Part shown: piece by piece, positions 8,990-17,231 of the stretch
How positions within the stretch are numbered: position 1 is the first letter of the stretch
Layout of the letters: every line of letters begins with the position of its first letter
From: Oceanobacillus jordanicus
Lineage (GTDB): Bacteria; Bacillota; Bacilli; Bacillales; Amphibacillaceae
Direction of reading: 5' to 3'
DNA length: 64,000 bases
Assembly: GCF_022095695.1 (NCBI RefSeq)
Contig: NZ_JAIFZM010000001.1
Coordinates: 1 to 64,000, forward strand
Program-made: the position numbers and the translations under genes
The notes under the pieces: generated by a model
What the model saw: only the letters and a program-made list of their open reading frames with translations
Told to the model about the DNA's origin: nothing
Database searches by the model: none

Positions 8990-9676
8990 ATGAAAAGGCA
9001 TACAAAGAAATATGATGGTAGTTTCCTATTACTTTTGCTTGTTCTATTGCTTGCTGGATGTGGCGGAGGTTCAGATGAAGAAGCGGATACAACAGAAAGT
9101 GACAATGCTTCACAATCTGAAGAGCAAACGAACGAGACAGATGAAAATGAATCTGACGTTGAGGAAGAGTCAGAAACGGCTACTACTGAAGCGGACGAAG
9201 ATTCTAATGATACTTCTTCAGAGGAAACAGGAAACCAGGATGAAGAAAGTAATTCTGAAGACAAAGAAGATAAGGATAAGTCGCTTGAGGATTATTCTTC
9301 AGAGGAAATTGAATATGCGCGAGTTTGGCTAGAGCTTGGTCCTAACCAAGAGATCGATGAATTAAATGTTCGGCATATTGCTGCGGGAGAGCCGATTAAT
9401 CCTAACGATGAAACCAGTGCGAATTATCCAGAAGATGTCATCCAGCTAGCAGGTTCACGCTTGGTTGATGGCTCCGTTACATATAGTGGTAATGGGGATG
9501 GCACGATTAATGTTTACAATGTTCCTTTACGTTGGGATAGTAGTGACGCGGAGGTAGATGAAGACTTCATGAAAGAGTACACAGAGCGTTTAATCAAAGA
9601 AACAGAGCTAGTGAAAATTGATCCAGGCAATGAGGAAGAAATTATAAAGCTCATCGACATCATGAAGATTCACTAG
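8990..9676 (+). CDS. lipoprotein with long acidic linker
   Basis: A 228-residue predicted lipoprotein. The signal peptide ends in the lipobox LLAGC, so the mature protein would be lipidated on that cysteine and anchored outside the membrane. Next comes about 70 residues very rich in Glu, Asp, Ser and Thr, likely a disordered stalk, then a folded domain (from EEIEYARVWLELGP to the end) that I do not recognise. The ATG at 8990 follows GAAAGGG and gives a normal signal peptide; the TTG at 8966 would add an odd charged extension. A structured 143-nt element and a terminator follow. Confidence 0.75.
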   Translation: MKRHTKKYDGSFLLLLLVLLLAGCGGGSDEEADTTESDNASQSEEQTNETDENESDVEEESETATTEADEDSNDTSSEETGNQDEESNSEDKEDKDKSLEDYSSEEIEYARVWLELGPNQEIDELNVRHIAAGEPINPNDETSANYPEDVIQLAGSRLVDGSVTYSGNGDGTINVYNVPLRWDSSDAEVDEDFMKEYTERLIKETELVKIDPGNEEEIIKLIDIMKIH

Positions 9677-9684
9677 AAGTTCGT

Positions 9685-9827
9685 GTTCAAAAAGGAGGAT
9701 AAAAAGGACCGAGAAGTTCGAGGCGGCGTAGCTTTGAGTACCGGAACGTATGCAATTAATACGTGAGGAACGGAAAAGCAAGCCAACGAAGAAATTCGAT
9801 GTGTCATTTTTACTGGACTTTTTGAAC
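9685..9827. ncRNA. candidate structured RNA or dispersed repeat element
   Basis: 143 bases with nested complementarity. The termini pair as GTTCAAAAAG with CTTTTTGAAC, next TAAAAAGGA with TCATTTTTA (one mismatch). Inside, TTCG, GGC and GCTTT pair with AAAGC, GCC and CGAA, and the apical arm ACCG..ACGTAT pairs with ATACGT..CGG. It follows the lipoprotein stop codon by 8 bases. I recall similar elements between genes in other Bacillaceae but cannot name a family. The strand of any transcript is not settled. Confidence 0.55.
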
Positions 9828-9844
9828 AACCACTAGAAAGAAAT

Positions 9845-9878
9845 AAGGGGCGGTTCACAAATCTGTGAGCCGCCCCTT
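9845..9878. terminator. bidirectional terminator hairpin
   Basis: A 15-bp, nearly perfect stem (AAGGGGCGGTTCACA with TGTGAGCCGCCCCTT) lies between the plus-strand lipoprotein gene and the minus-strand chitinase gene. Confidence 0.8.
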
Positions 9879-9907
9879 GCTGTTATTTTTGATCTGTTTC
9901 TATTCAC

Positions 9908-11158
9908 TTAGAATACTTGAAGGCAGCGGTTATAATACATTCTTCGATCCTCTAATCCATTGTAACCACCATTAACTCTTAACGTTACAGCCTCGACTGA
10001 TGGATTCGTATCACAAAGTGCATTCATATTATTTAAGTCCCACCAGAATCCGGCGCTTGTCCATGGATAATTAGCAGCAACGTAATCAACACCTTGGTTT
10101 ACAATTTCTGGATCACCAATATCATTGGAAAATCGTGTGTAATTATAGCGACCTGTCAATTGAATATAACCTCCACCTTTGAATTTAGGGCCATCACCAG
10201 GTTGGGTGTTCCCTAAATCTGTTCGGCCTTCGTAATCCCAACCGGATGCTAGTTCTTTTGTCCATCGACCAGCTCCCGACTCGTGGCTACATTGGCTAAT
10301 AAAATGGCATAGTCGCGATGTTGTTGTAATATTATATCTTTCTAAGCATCTATTTAAGTCTTCTAAAATGGCGTTTGAAAGATAGGTGCTAGACCACCCA
10401 ATTTGATTTAGTTGGCTTTCCGTTACATAGAGATCACCATCACCTGGTGGCAAACCACTATCCCCGTTATCATAAACGAGCAGCTCTTGTCCCACCTGAA
10501 TAAGGTCCGGGTTACTAATGTTGTTTAATGCCATGATTTCATCCAACGTCATCCCAAAGCGCTCTGCAATCCTTCCCAACACATCGCCTGGCTGGACGAT
10601 ATAAATGATCGTGTCAGGAGAAGAACCACCATCGTCATTCCCATCACTATAAACAAGTAACTCTTGTCCCACTTGAATGAGATCAGGATTACTAATGTTG
10701 TTAAGAGCCATGATCTCAGATAATGTCATTCCAAATTGTTCCGCAATCCTTCCTAACACATCGCCTGGCTGGACGATATAAATGATCGTGTCAGGAGAAG
10801 AACCACCATCGTCATTCCCATCACTATAAACGAGCAGCTCTTGTCCCACTTGAATGAGATCAGGATTACTAATGTTGTTAAGCGACATAATCTCAGAGAG
10901 AGTCATTCCAAATTGTTCCGCAATCCTCCCCAATACATCCCCTGGTTGTACCACATAAACGGTGGTGCCAGGATTTGATCCACCATTTCCATTACTATAA
11001 ACGAGCAGCTCTTGTCCCACTTGAATGAGATCAGGATTGCTAATGTTGTTAAGCGACATGATCTCAGATAACGTCATTCCAAATTGTTCTGCAATCCTTC
11101 CCAATACGTCTCCTGGTTGGACAATGTAAACCGTAGTACTTGCAATAGTTGTTGTCAT
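9908..11158 (-). CDS. four-LysM protein with GH19 chitinase domain
   Basis: A 416-residue protein. Four LysM domains (about residues 10-54, 67-111, 126-170, 186-230) bind N-acetylglucosamine polymers. They are almost identical to each other and joined by Gly/Asn/Asp-rich linkers. A glycoside hydrolase 19 domain follows (about 245-416), with the catalytic glutamate in SHESG (Glu293) and the signature [13 protein letters not shown] near 328-340. GH19 enzymes cut chitin or peptidoglycan-like glycans. No signal peptide is visible: the LysM starts at residue 10. It may therefore leave the cell by lysis or an unusual route, or act as a lysin. The start follows a GGAG-like site and no better upstream start was seen. 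Confidence 0.85.
   Translation of the reverse strand: MTTTIASTTVYIVQPGDVLGRIAEQFGMTLSEIMSLNNISNPDLIQVGQELLVYSNGNGGSNPGTTVYVVQPGDVLGRIAEQFGMTLSEIMSLNNISNPDLIQVGQELLVYSDGNDDGGSSPDTIIYIVQPGDVLGRIAEQFGMTLSEIMALNNISNPDLIQVGQELLVYSDGNDDGGSSPDTIIYIVQPGDVLGRIAERFGMTLDEIMALNNISNPDLIQVGQELLVYDNGDSGLPPGDGDLYVTESQLNQIGWSSTYLSNAILEDLNRCLERYNITTTSRLCHFISQCSHESGAGRWTKELASGWDYEGRTDLGNTQPGDGPKFKGGGYIQLTGRYNYTRFSNDIGDPEIVNQGVDYVAANYPWTSAGFWWDLNNMNALCDTNPSVEAVTLRVNGGYNGLEDRRMYYNRCLQVF
9930..11140 (-). repeat. direct DNA repeats encoding LysM units, inside the chitinase gene
   Basis: Four units of about 180 bases, in the half of this span nearest 11140, remain nearly identical at the DNA level, including the linker between units 2-3 and 3-4. 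This fits recent tandem duplication. Confidence 0.7.
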
Positions 11159-11197
11159 CCTATTAACTCCTTTTTCTTAGTTTTTTATCTTCCTTGT

Positions 11198-11211
11198 CTA
11201 CGTGCACGTAG
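11198..11211. promoter_or_regulatory. 14-bp perfect palindrome
   Basis: CTACGTGCACGTAG lies 40 bases upstream of the chitinase start. It could be an operator. The rest of the 297-base gap between the chitinase and Nudix genes shows nothing else recognisable. Confidence 0.4.
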
Positions 11212-11455
11212 AGGATGGTTCTATTAACCTTCATGAAGACTATGTACTTATCATAAATCTGGATAGCGTTTAATAACTGCCCGTTAAGTAAGGTAAATGT
11301 ATTGTAAAACTATAGAATAAGTGAGAAGGCTTTTACATTTGAGGGAGAGCTTCAATTAGACATAGAACGTTCAGTGAGTAAGTTTATGCTACAATATATT
11401 TTGAATAGTAAGTACTTTGATTTGTGAAAGAAAAGTTATGCTATAGGGGGAATAC

Positions 11456-11983
11456 ATGACTACAAAATATGTTAAATGGGGAGAAGCGCAAGTAAAATTA
11501 ACTTGGAACCGTAATACCAAACAGCTCCCACCAAGGGAACAAATAACTAGTGTTCATGGGTATTGTTTTATGGATGATAAATTGTTATTAATTAATTTAA
11601 GACATAGAGGTTGGGATTTTCCGGGAGGTCATATTGAAGAGGAAGAGACTCCTGAGGAATGTTTAAAGCGTGAAGCATATGAAGAAGCGTATATAACAGG
11701 GAGTTGTTCTCTCTTAGGTTATATAGTGGTTGATCATAATGAAAATCCAAACTGGGATGAGAATAGCCCGTACCCTTTAATTGGATATCAAGTCTTTTAT
11801 CGTTTGGATATTGACCAATTACATGATTTCAAAGCACAGTATGAATCAAAAGAAAGAGCTCTAATAAATCCAGAAAACATAATTAGATATCATCATGGCT
11901 GGGATGATTTATACCAAGAGATACTTAATTATGCTTTGCAAATAAATACGAACCGTGATCTGCTGGAAGTAATTAACTCGTAA
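11456..11983 (+). CDS. Nudix hydrolase
   Basis: A 175-residue hydrolase of nucleoside-diphosphate-linked substrates. The Nudix box is clear at about residues 58-80: GHIEEEETPEECLKREAYEE, fitting GX5EX7REUXEE, with Ala where the consensus has Gly after EE. The ribosome site is AGGGGG. The substrate cannot be inferred. A small membrane protein follows 55 bases later and may be co-transcribed. Confidence 0.85.
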   Translation: MTTKYVKWGEAQVKLTWNRNTKQLPPREQITSVHGYCFMDDKLLLINLRHRGWDFPGGHIEEEETPEECLKREAYEEAYITGSCSLLGYIVVDHNENPNWDENSPYPLIGYQVFYRLDIDQLHDFKAQYESKERALINPENIIRYHHGWDDLYQEILNYALQINTNRDLLEVINS

Positions 11984-12038
11984 AAAGTTAAATAAGAAGA
12001 AAATTCATATACATATAAGGTAGAAAAAGGGGATTTAG

Positions 12039-12305
12039 ATGGTTCACATAATTTTAACTATAATACTAATAATCGCTCTTATCTTTTCTGTTTATATTGT
12101 CATCCAAAAGAGAAAAAAGTTTGGAATAACAGGGATAAAAAGTGCTATCCCCTCAATTTGTTTTTTCCTTATCGCGATAACCCACCTCTCAGCTTATTGG
12201 TTTCATTTTGCTGGGATATTGAGTTGGTCAATGACGATTGTCTTGTTGATGATAGGTGCCTATTTCATAAGATATATGCCAGAATTCGTAAAATCTTCTA
12301 CCTGA
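12039..12305 (+). CDS. small three-helix membrane protein
   Basis: 88 residues with hydrophobic segments at about 3-22, 35-55 and 59-77, separated by a basic loop (QKRKKFGITG). It has a good AAGGGG ribosome site. I recognise no family. It ends at a bidirectional terminator. Confidence 0.7.
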   Translation: MVHIILTIILIIALIFSVYIVIQKRKKFGITGIKSAIPSICFFLIAITHLSAYWFHFAGILSWSMTIVLLMIGAYFIRYMPEFVKSST

Positions 12306-12308
12306 AAA

Positions 12309-12334
12309 AAGTAGCACCCAGATGGATGCTACTT
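12309..12334. terminator. bidirectional terminator
   Basis: AAGTAGCA pairs with TGCTACTT, with A- and T-rich flanks, between two converging genes. Confidence 0.75.
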
Positions 12335-12345
12335 ACAAAGACTTC

Positions 12346-13548
12346 TTAGTATCGTACGGAATCTAACACATTAATCATTCCATAACGGACATAATAGCCG
12401 GTGCCACTAACACTGTCGGCTGTATTTTGTATTGCTGCGCGCACTTGCGCATTGCTCTTACCTTGACCAGTCAATAAAGCCGCTTGACCAGCAACATAAG
12501 GAGAGGCCATGGAAGTTCCGGACATATAGGTATAGCTATTCCCTGGATAGGTGGAAGCAATATCGACTCCTGGAGCAGACACATCTACCCACGTTCCATA
12601 GTTAGAGAAGCTTGCTTTATTATTATTCCGATCAACAGCGCCAACAGCAATTGCATTTGCATAAGATGCTGGCTGGAATTGTTGAGATGTACCGTCATTT
12701 CCTGCAGCAGCTACCACAACAGAGCCATTATTCCATGCATAATTAACGGCAGATTCTAACGTTTGCGTGTTACATGCACAACCTAAAGAGAGGTTTATTA
12801 CCTCTGCACCATTGTCCGCTGCATAACGTATACCATTGGCTATGTTGGCAAGTGAGCCATTTCCGCTTGCATCTAGGACACGAACGGCTAATATTTTGGT
12901 GTTCGGCGCCATGCCAGCAATTCCGGTACCATTATTTGTTTCTGCTGCTGCAATTCCTGCAACATGGGTACCGTGACCATTCGCGTCAAAAGGAGTATAA
13001 TCACGGTCCACAAAGTCATAGCCGCGGTTTGTTTTTCCGTCTAAATCTGGATGGTTATAGTCTACCCCAGTATCAAGAACAGCAACTTCTTGGGAGGAGC
13101 TTCCCCTTGCATAATCCCAGCCTTGATTTGCAGATGTATTAAATAACCCATATTGATACGATGTGCTGAAGTACGTATCATTGGGATTCCAGGTTGCTTT
13201 TAATACATAATTCGGTTCGGCGTATTCCACATTCGAATTCTTACTTAATGTTTTTACAACACTCTCCACATCCCCCACTTCTAACACGACAAACGGCGAC
13301 TTCACGACATTGGGACTTGGTTGAACCTTTGCATTTAATTCGTTTAAAATCTGTTCTTGACTGTTTAATGAAACGCTATCCTTAAATTTAACGATAACTT
13401 CTCCTTTAATATAAGCATTCTTTTCAATACCTACATTAACAGAAACCTTCTCCCCATCTAATGGCTGATTCTCCTCGGCAAAACCTACTAAAGGAAAAGC
13501 CACCACCAAAAGCAAAAACACTAAAAAACTAAAGCCCTTCATTTTCAT
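12346..13548 (-). CDS. secreted subtilisin-family (S8) serine protease
   Basis: A 400-residue extracellular protease. A signal peptide (1-24) precedes an I9-type propeptide that acts as chaperone and inhibitor (about 48-115, with EVIVKFKDSVS and NVEYAEPNYV). The catalytic domain holds Asp159 (VLDTGVD), His192 (GHGTHVAG), oxyanion Asn284 (AAGND) and Ser346 (SGTSMASP). The sequence resembles thermitase-like bacillopeptidases. A GGAGG site lies 7 bases before the ATG. It is monocistronic. Cys257 and Cys259 (GCACN) are unusual for Bacillus subtilisins. Confidence 0.92.
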   Translation of the reverse strand: MKMKGFSFLVFLLLVVAFPLVGFAEENQPLDGEKVSVNVGIEKNAYIKGEVIVKFKDSVSLNSQEQILNELNAKVQPSPNVVKSPFVVLEVGDVESVVKTLSKNSNVEYAEPNYVLKATWNPNDTYFSTSYQYGLFNTSANQGWDYARGSSSQEVAVLDTGVDYNHPDLDGKTNRGYDFVDRDYTPFDANGHGTHVAGIAAAETNNGTGIAGMAPNTKILAVRVLDASGNGSLANIANGIRYAADNGAEVINLSLGCACNTQTLESAVNYAWNNGSVVVAAAGNDGTSQQFQPASYANAIAVGAVDRNNNKASFSNYGTWVDVSAPGVDIASTYPGNSYTYMSGTSMASPYVAGQAALLTGQGKSNAQVRAAIQNTADSVSGTGYYVRYGMINVLDSVRY

Positions 13549-13784
13549 CTACTTTCCTCCCTTTTTTTGACTACAAAAAACTATATGGCAAGGAGGCTAC
13601 CTTCATGTGTATATCCAAGCTGTTGCCATGTTGGGAATAATCGAAGAGAGGGACAAATAAATTGCGTTCCCTTTAGACCTATTTTTTCCTAAAAATGGAA
13701 TATTTCAGCCAAAAGTAATGAAAGGACAGAGTTTACCGTTATACGGGGAGGAAATATCGTGGAAGGGGGAAGTGAAAAACAAGT
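13549..13784. other. intergenic region, nothing firm
   Basis: This holds the promoter side of the protease gene. A 22-codon frame with a weak start (ATG near 13718) and a 14-codon one were seen but cannot be supported. Confidence 0.5.
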
Positions 13785-13809
13785 AAAAAAAAAGGGCCTT
13801 TAAGCCCTC
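13785..13809 (-). terminator. terminator of the DUF421 gene
   Basis: On the minus strand AGGGCTTAAAGGCCCT is followed by a run of T, about 55 bases past the stop codon. Confidence 0.7.
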
Positions 13810-13861
13810 TTGCTTTAATGGAACCAAGCAATTAGGTTAAAGACCATAATAATGAAAAGGT

Positions 13862-14557
13862 TTATTCGGAGTTTTCTCCTCTTATATGCACGAACAATGT
13901 CCCATCTGTCTGGACTTGCCCGAATAATACGTCTGATGCGGAGGTTATACTGTGCTGCTGTAATTGCTGCTGAACCCAATTCGTATCAAGCTTTAACTTT
14001 TTCAAGTTCTTTGTTAGAATTCTGCCATCAGATATAACCTCTGTAGGAATAGGAAATGTTTTTGGTGTGATCGGTACATTCATATCTAACTTCGTTACAG
14101 GTTTTTTGGGGTCTAAAGGGAGAACGGTTAATTTCCCATTGGTTTCTAAAATAGCATAATCGACGTCAGCTATAGAAAAGATATTCTTTTGTCTAAGTAA
14201 AGCATTTAATGAATCCAAATCTAACCTGGTTGATTGAAGCGTTCTGTTGACGAGCTTCCCTTCCTTGATGACTACTACAGGGGTTCCGGAAATAACTTTT
14301 CGTGCGTTTTTAGATTTTAACTCCACGACCCCTAAAATGTACGTAATAATTGCCCAACCGACAATTGCCAACACGCCATTTAGAATGCTTAAATTCTGGT
14401 TGACGACAAGGTTTGCTGTAATGGATCCAATGGCGATAGCCGAAGTAAAATTTAAAAAGGTCATTTGACTAATTTCTTTCCTTCCAAGCCATCTCGTCAT
14501 CGCAAATAGCACAAAAAAGCCGATCACGACTCTTAAAATTAGCTCATTAATATCCAT
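13862..14557 (-). CDS. DUF421 (YetF/YrbG-family) membrane protein
   Basis: 231 residues. Three N-terminal membrane helices (about 7-80) include the family stretch TRWLGRKEISQMTFLNF, followed by a cytoplasmic region with GTPVVVIKEGKL and RLDLDSLNALLRQKNIFSIADVDYAI... typical of DUF421 proteins. In B. subtilis such proteins affect spore-germination-related membrane stress or lipid-linked traits, but the biochemical role is unsettled. Start 14557 gives the usual MD-LILR beginning and has GGTGG upstream; 14575 is possible. Confidence 0.85.
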   Translation of the reverse strand: MDINELILRVVIGFFVLFAMTRWLGRKEISQMTFLNFTSAIAIGSITANLVVNQNLSILNGVLAIVGWAIITYILGVVELKSKNARKVISGTPVVVIKEGKLVNRTLQSTRLDLDSLNALLRQKNIFSIADVDYAILETNGKLTVLPLDPKKPVTKLDMNVPITPKTFPIPTEVISDGRILTKNLKKLKLDTNWVQQQLQQHSITSASDVLFGQVQTDGTLFVHIRGENSE

Positions 14558-14705
14558 ATGTAATGCACCACCCATCTCGTTTTCCCACTTATTATGTGTA
14601 AAAGTTTAAAGATTAACCACCTATTGAGGGATGTTTAGCAAGCCAAAACAGTTGATTAAACTAAATACAGTGGGGCATTTTAATGGGGAAAGGAGACGTT
14701 TCATA

Positions 14706-14861
14706 ATGGTTAATACAGACTTTGGAAAATTTATTAAAGCGCAAGGGAAAGACAGATCCATCTATCCTGGTCACGGGGAACGTGCAAAGAATACGGATCC
14801 GAAAACCAATAATACTAAAACCTCAAACCAACACCCAGGTACTTCAGGGAGAGAACTATAA
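14706..14861 (+). CDS. small hydrophilic protein of unknown function
   Basis: 51 residues, rich in Lys, Asn, Thr and Gly, with no membrane segment: FGKFIKAQGKDRSIYPGHGER, then a low-complexity tail. The ATG at 14706 follows GGAAAGGAG. The 25 upstream residues of the open frame lack a ribosome site. The composition recalls small acid-soluble or stress proteins of Bacillus, but no family is recognised. It ends at a terminator. Confidence 0.6.
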   Translation: MVNTDFGKFIKAQGKDRSIYPGHGERAKNTDPKTNNTKTSNQHPGTSGREL

Positions 14862-14880
14862 ATAGCTGTAATCAAAAAAA

Positions 14881-14904
14881 GGCCGCACAATGAACGTGTG
14901 GCCT
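14881..14904. terminator. bidirectional terminator
   Basis: GGCCGCAC pairs with GTGTGGCC (one G-U pair), with A- and T-rich flanks, between converging genes. Confidence 0.8.
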
Positions 14905-14908
14905 TCAC

Positions 14909-15346
14909 TTATTTTATCGATGATTTAAATACAAAACTAACTTTGTCATAATCCATTTTTTCTTCATAAAAACGATGTGCGTCGGTTCGCTGTAGTCCAG
15001 AAGATAATGCTACACTCTCATAGTTGTTGTCCTTAGCCCATTTATGAACGTATGTCAGCAGCTTTTCTCCGTATCCCATTGAACGCTTATTTGTATGTGT
15101 AACAAGATCGCAAACCCAAACAAACCGCCCGTAATAAAGGGTAATCATCGGTTTGAAGCCGATTACTGCTACTATTTCTTCTTGATCCATTAATGCAACT
15201 AGTTTGTAGCTATCTTTCTCTTTTGCTTCTAAAACTAATTCAAGGTATGTTTCTGCGTCGAGGTGAGTTCGTAATTGCTTCATGACCGGAAATGCGTCCA
15301 TAATGTCATGTTGAGATTGCAGTTCTTTGATTTCTAAAGAGTCCAT
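14909..15346 (-). CDS. GNAT-family N-acetyltransferase
   Basis: 145 residues. The acetyl-CoA-binding motif A is visible as LVTHTNKRSMGYGEKLL near 85-101, followed by ALSSGLQRTDAHRFYEE, the usual GNAT C-terminal helix. It probably acetylates a small amine or a protein N terminus; the substrate is unknown. It is 24 bases downstream of the 107-residue membrane protein gene and probably co-transcribed. Confidence 0.85.
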   Translation of the reverse strand: MDSLEIKELQSQHDIMDAFPVMKQLRTHLDAETYLELVLEAKEKDSYKLVALMDQEEIVAVIGFKPMITLYYGRFVWVCDLVTHTNKRSMGYGEKLLTYVHKWAKDNNYESVALSSGLQRTDAHRFYEEKMDYDKVSFVFKSSIK

Positions 15347-15370
15347 CGTAAGCCCCTTTTCGTCATATAT

Positions 15371-15694
15371 TTAATCGGTAACGCGCCCCTTATGTTTCTT
15401 AAATAAAGTGAAGTCAAGAAGGATGGTTATAACGTGAATGAGCAACGCTACAATCAGTATCCCCGTCATCACATTGAATTGGTAGCTTTCGTGAATTTGA
15501 ACAATATCCGATAACGGTTTTAAGAAAGATACAGCCCTGTCTCCACTAGGACTAAGCCTGAAAATATGCCAGCCATTATGGTAATCCCCGATAACAGAAA
15601 ATGTTAGCTGGATGGATAGAAAAACAATGAGATGAAGAACCAGACCTAGCAGTGCCTTCTGTCCCTTTCGCAATTTCAACTTTTTCTTCGTCAT
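15371..15694 (-). CDS. two-helix membrane protein (possibly YfzA-like)
   Basis: 107 residues with a basic N terminus (KKKLKLRKGQK) and hydrophobic segments near 17-35 and 75-95. The region between them probably faces outside. The resemblance to YfzA-like proteins is tentative. GAGGGAAGG precedes the start. Confidence 0.6.
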   Translation of the reverse strand: MTKKKLKLRKGQKALLGLVLHLIVFLSIQLTFSVIGDYHNGWHIFRLSPSGDRAVSFLKPLSDIVQIHESYQFNVMTGILIVALLIHVITILLDFTLFKKHKGRVTD

Positions 15695-15871
15695 GACCTT
15701 CCCTCACTTTAAATCCCCTCAATTTTTGCCCGTTCCGATATATGTTGCTATATATTCATTTTACCTTATTTGAATAAGGTAGTGGAGGTATTGTGTTAAA
15801 ATAATACATAAGTAAACGGCGATATCTCTGACCGCGAGTTAGGATTGTATATACGCTAAGGAGGATGTAGC

Positions 15872-16222
15872 ATGACGAAACACAGGGTCTTTACAACAAG
15901 TGTCGCAAGTGTCTATCCACATTACGTTACCAAAGCGGAGAAAAAAGAACGTACAAAATCAGAAGTCGATGAAATTATCCGTTGGTTAACAGGTTATACC
16001 CAAGAAGAATTAGAAGAGCAATTGGAAAAAAAGACAGACTTTGAGACCTTCTTTGCGGAAGCACCAAATATGAATCCTTCACGCGATCTTATTAAAGGTG
16101 TGATCTGTGGTGTCAGAGTAGAAGACATCGAAGAACCAACGATGAGGGAAATTCGTTATTTGGATAAATTGGTCGATGAATTAGCAAAAGGAAAAAAGAT
16201 GGAGAAAATTTTGCGGAAGTAA
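15872..16222 (+). CDS. DUF2200 family protein
   Basis: A 116-residue cytoplasmic protein. The order of features ([35 protein letters not shown], then [30 protein letters not shown]) is that of DUF2200 proteins, which have no known function. AAGGAGG lies 8 bases before the ATG. The stop codon abuts copy 2 of the 95-bp repeat. Confidence 0.85.
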   Translation: MTKHRVFTTSVASVYPHYVTKAEKKERTKSEVDEIIRWLTGYTQEELEEQLEKKTDFETFFAEAPNMNPSRDLIKGVICGVRVEDIEEPTMREIRYLDKLVDELAKGKKMEKILRK

Positions 16223-16318
16223 TAAAGTGAAACTTCAATCAGTGGGGGGGGTTTCATTCTTATCCCACTGATTGTTAGTTGAACGAATCGGGGTGTTAAC
16301 GTCCGTTTACTCCTACTT
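16222..16318 (-). repeat. 95-bp dispersed hairpin repeat, copy 2
   Basis: The reverse complement matches 7555-7649 with only a few differences, mostly in the hairpin loop. The 11-bp stem is unchanged. A weaker echo of one flank (AGTGGGAGT..ACGGACG) follows near 16349-16366. Confidence 0.85.
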
Positions 16319-16419
16319 AAACAACACGATTTCACCTCATGTTTTGAAGTGGGAGTCTTACGGACGGTTGCACCGGGATAAATACTAACGAAGAACTTGC
16401 TCCCATTTATATCGATACA

Positions 16420-16448
16420 AAAGGGTAACCTTTGTGTGGCTACCCTTT
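16420..16448. terminator. terminator of the GntR-ABC operon
   Basis: AAGGGTAACC pairs with GGCTACCCTT (one mismatch). T-rich on the minus strand. Confidence 0.7.
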
Positions 16449-16460
16449 CTTTAGATTCAG

Positions 16461-17231
16461 TTACATTCGAATAGAAACACGTTTTGTCAAAACACGGATT
16501 AAGTAAAACATGCCAAGAGGAATAAGGAGTAGGGCTACAATAGCGATTCCTTCTGGCACCTCAAGGAAAGCAAATCGATTAGGGATTGGCAGGCTTAATA
16601 TCGATCTAAGGAGTACATTTTCCACTGTTAGAAGAACGATTGAAATAGCAATAGCCCCTAAGCCGGCAATAACCGAAAATTTATAAAAGGCGGCACTAAT
16701 TAACCAACCAGCCAAATAATAGACTAAAATCTTTAAACTAAAGATACCAATCGCCAAAACCCAATTACTCTCAGGCTCCACAAAGGGCGTTACAATAAGA
16801 AACTCAACAATATCCCCTATGAAATTACTATCTTCTGTAGATACATCCATATTGGGTTCTCTAAATGAGAAACTCGTAACATTTTCAATAATGAGTTCTG
16901 TTATGACGGAAGTACCCCAAATGATAAACGGGAGGATAACGGTCAAACCAACCAAGGCGAGCGTCGCCCCTTTAAAGTAATTCTTCCTTGTCACACCAAG
17001 TCCCACATAGTGTGGGAGGTAGTATGTGGCCATGACCCCAATAACAAAGACGAAAAAAGTCGCTACAACAAAGAAGGAATTATACAAATTATCTTGGCCG
17101 TTTTCTTGCATATGAAAGATGAGCCTTACAAGTCCTATAATCAGCATTACCCCCATAATGCCAAATGCCCAAAATAGCTGTATTAAAAACATATCCGTCA
17201 TCACTTTGAGATAGTTATTATGTTTTTTCAT
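16461..17231 (-). CDS. ABC transporter membrane subunit
   Basis: 256 residues with about six hydrophobic segments (near 15-35, 50-72, 90-112, 150-175, 185-205, 225-245) and a polar loop in the middle. Its start overlaps the ATPase stop by four bases (ATGA), so the two are translationally coupled. The closest arrangement I know is the permease of YtrABC/YhcEFGH-type systems, which respond to cell-wall antibiotics in B. subtilis. The substrate is unknown. Confidence 0.75.
   Translation of the reverse strand: MKKHNNYLKVMTDMFLIQLFWAFGIMGVMLIIGLVRLIFHMQENGQDNLYNSFFVVATFFVFVIGVMATYYLPHYVGLGVTRKNYFKGATLALVGLTVILPFIIWGTSVITELIIENVTSFSFREPNMDVSTEDSNFIGDIVEFLIVTPFVEPESNWVLAIGIFSLKILVYYLAGWLISAAFYKFSVIAGLGAIAISIVLLTVENVLLRSILSLPIPNRFAFLEVPEGIAIVALLLIPLGMFYLIRVLTKRVSIRM

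Noticed and set aside
8944-9332. reading frames on both strands opposite the lipoprotein linker
   Set aside because: They arise from the Glu/Asp/Ser-rich repeats of the lipoprotein and have no ribosome sites.
9930-11140. CRISPR-like or mobile repeat
   Set aside because: The repeats are in-frame LysM domains of one protein.
13718-13800. 22-codon and 14-codon peptides before the DUF421 terminator
   Set aside because: They overlap the terminator, have no paralogue and only weak start signals.
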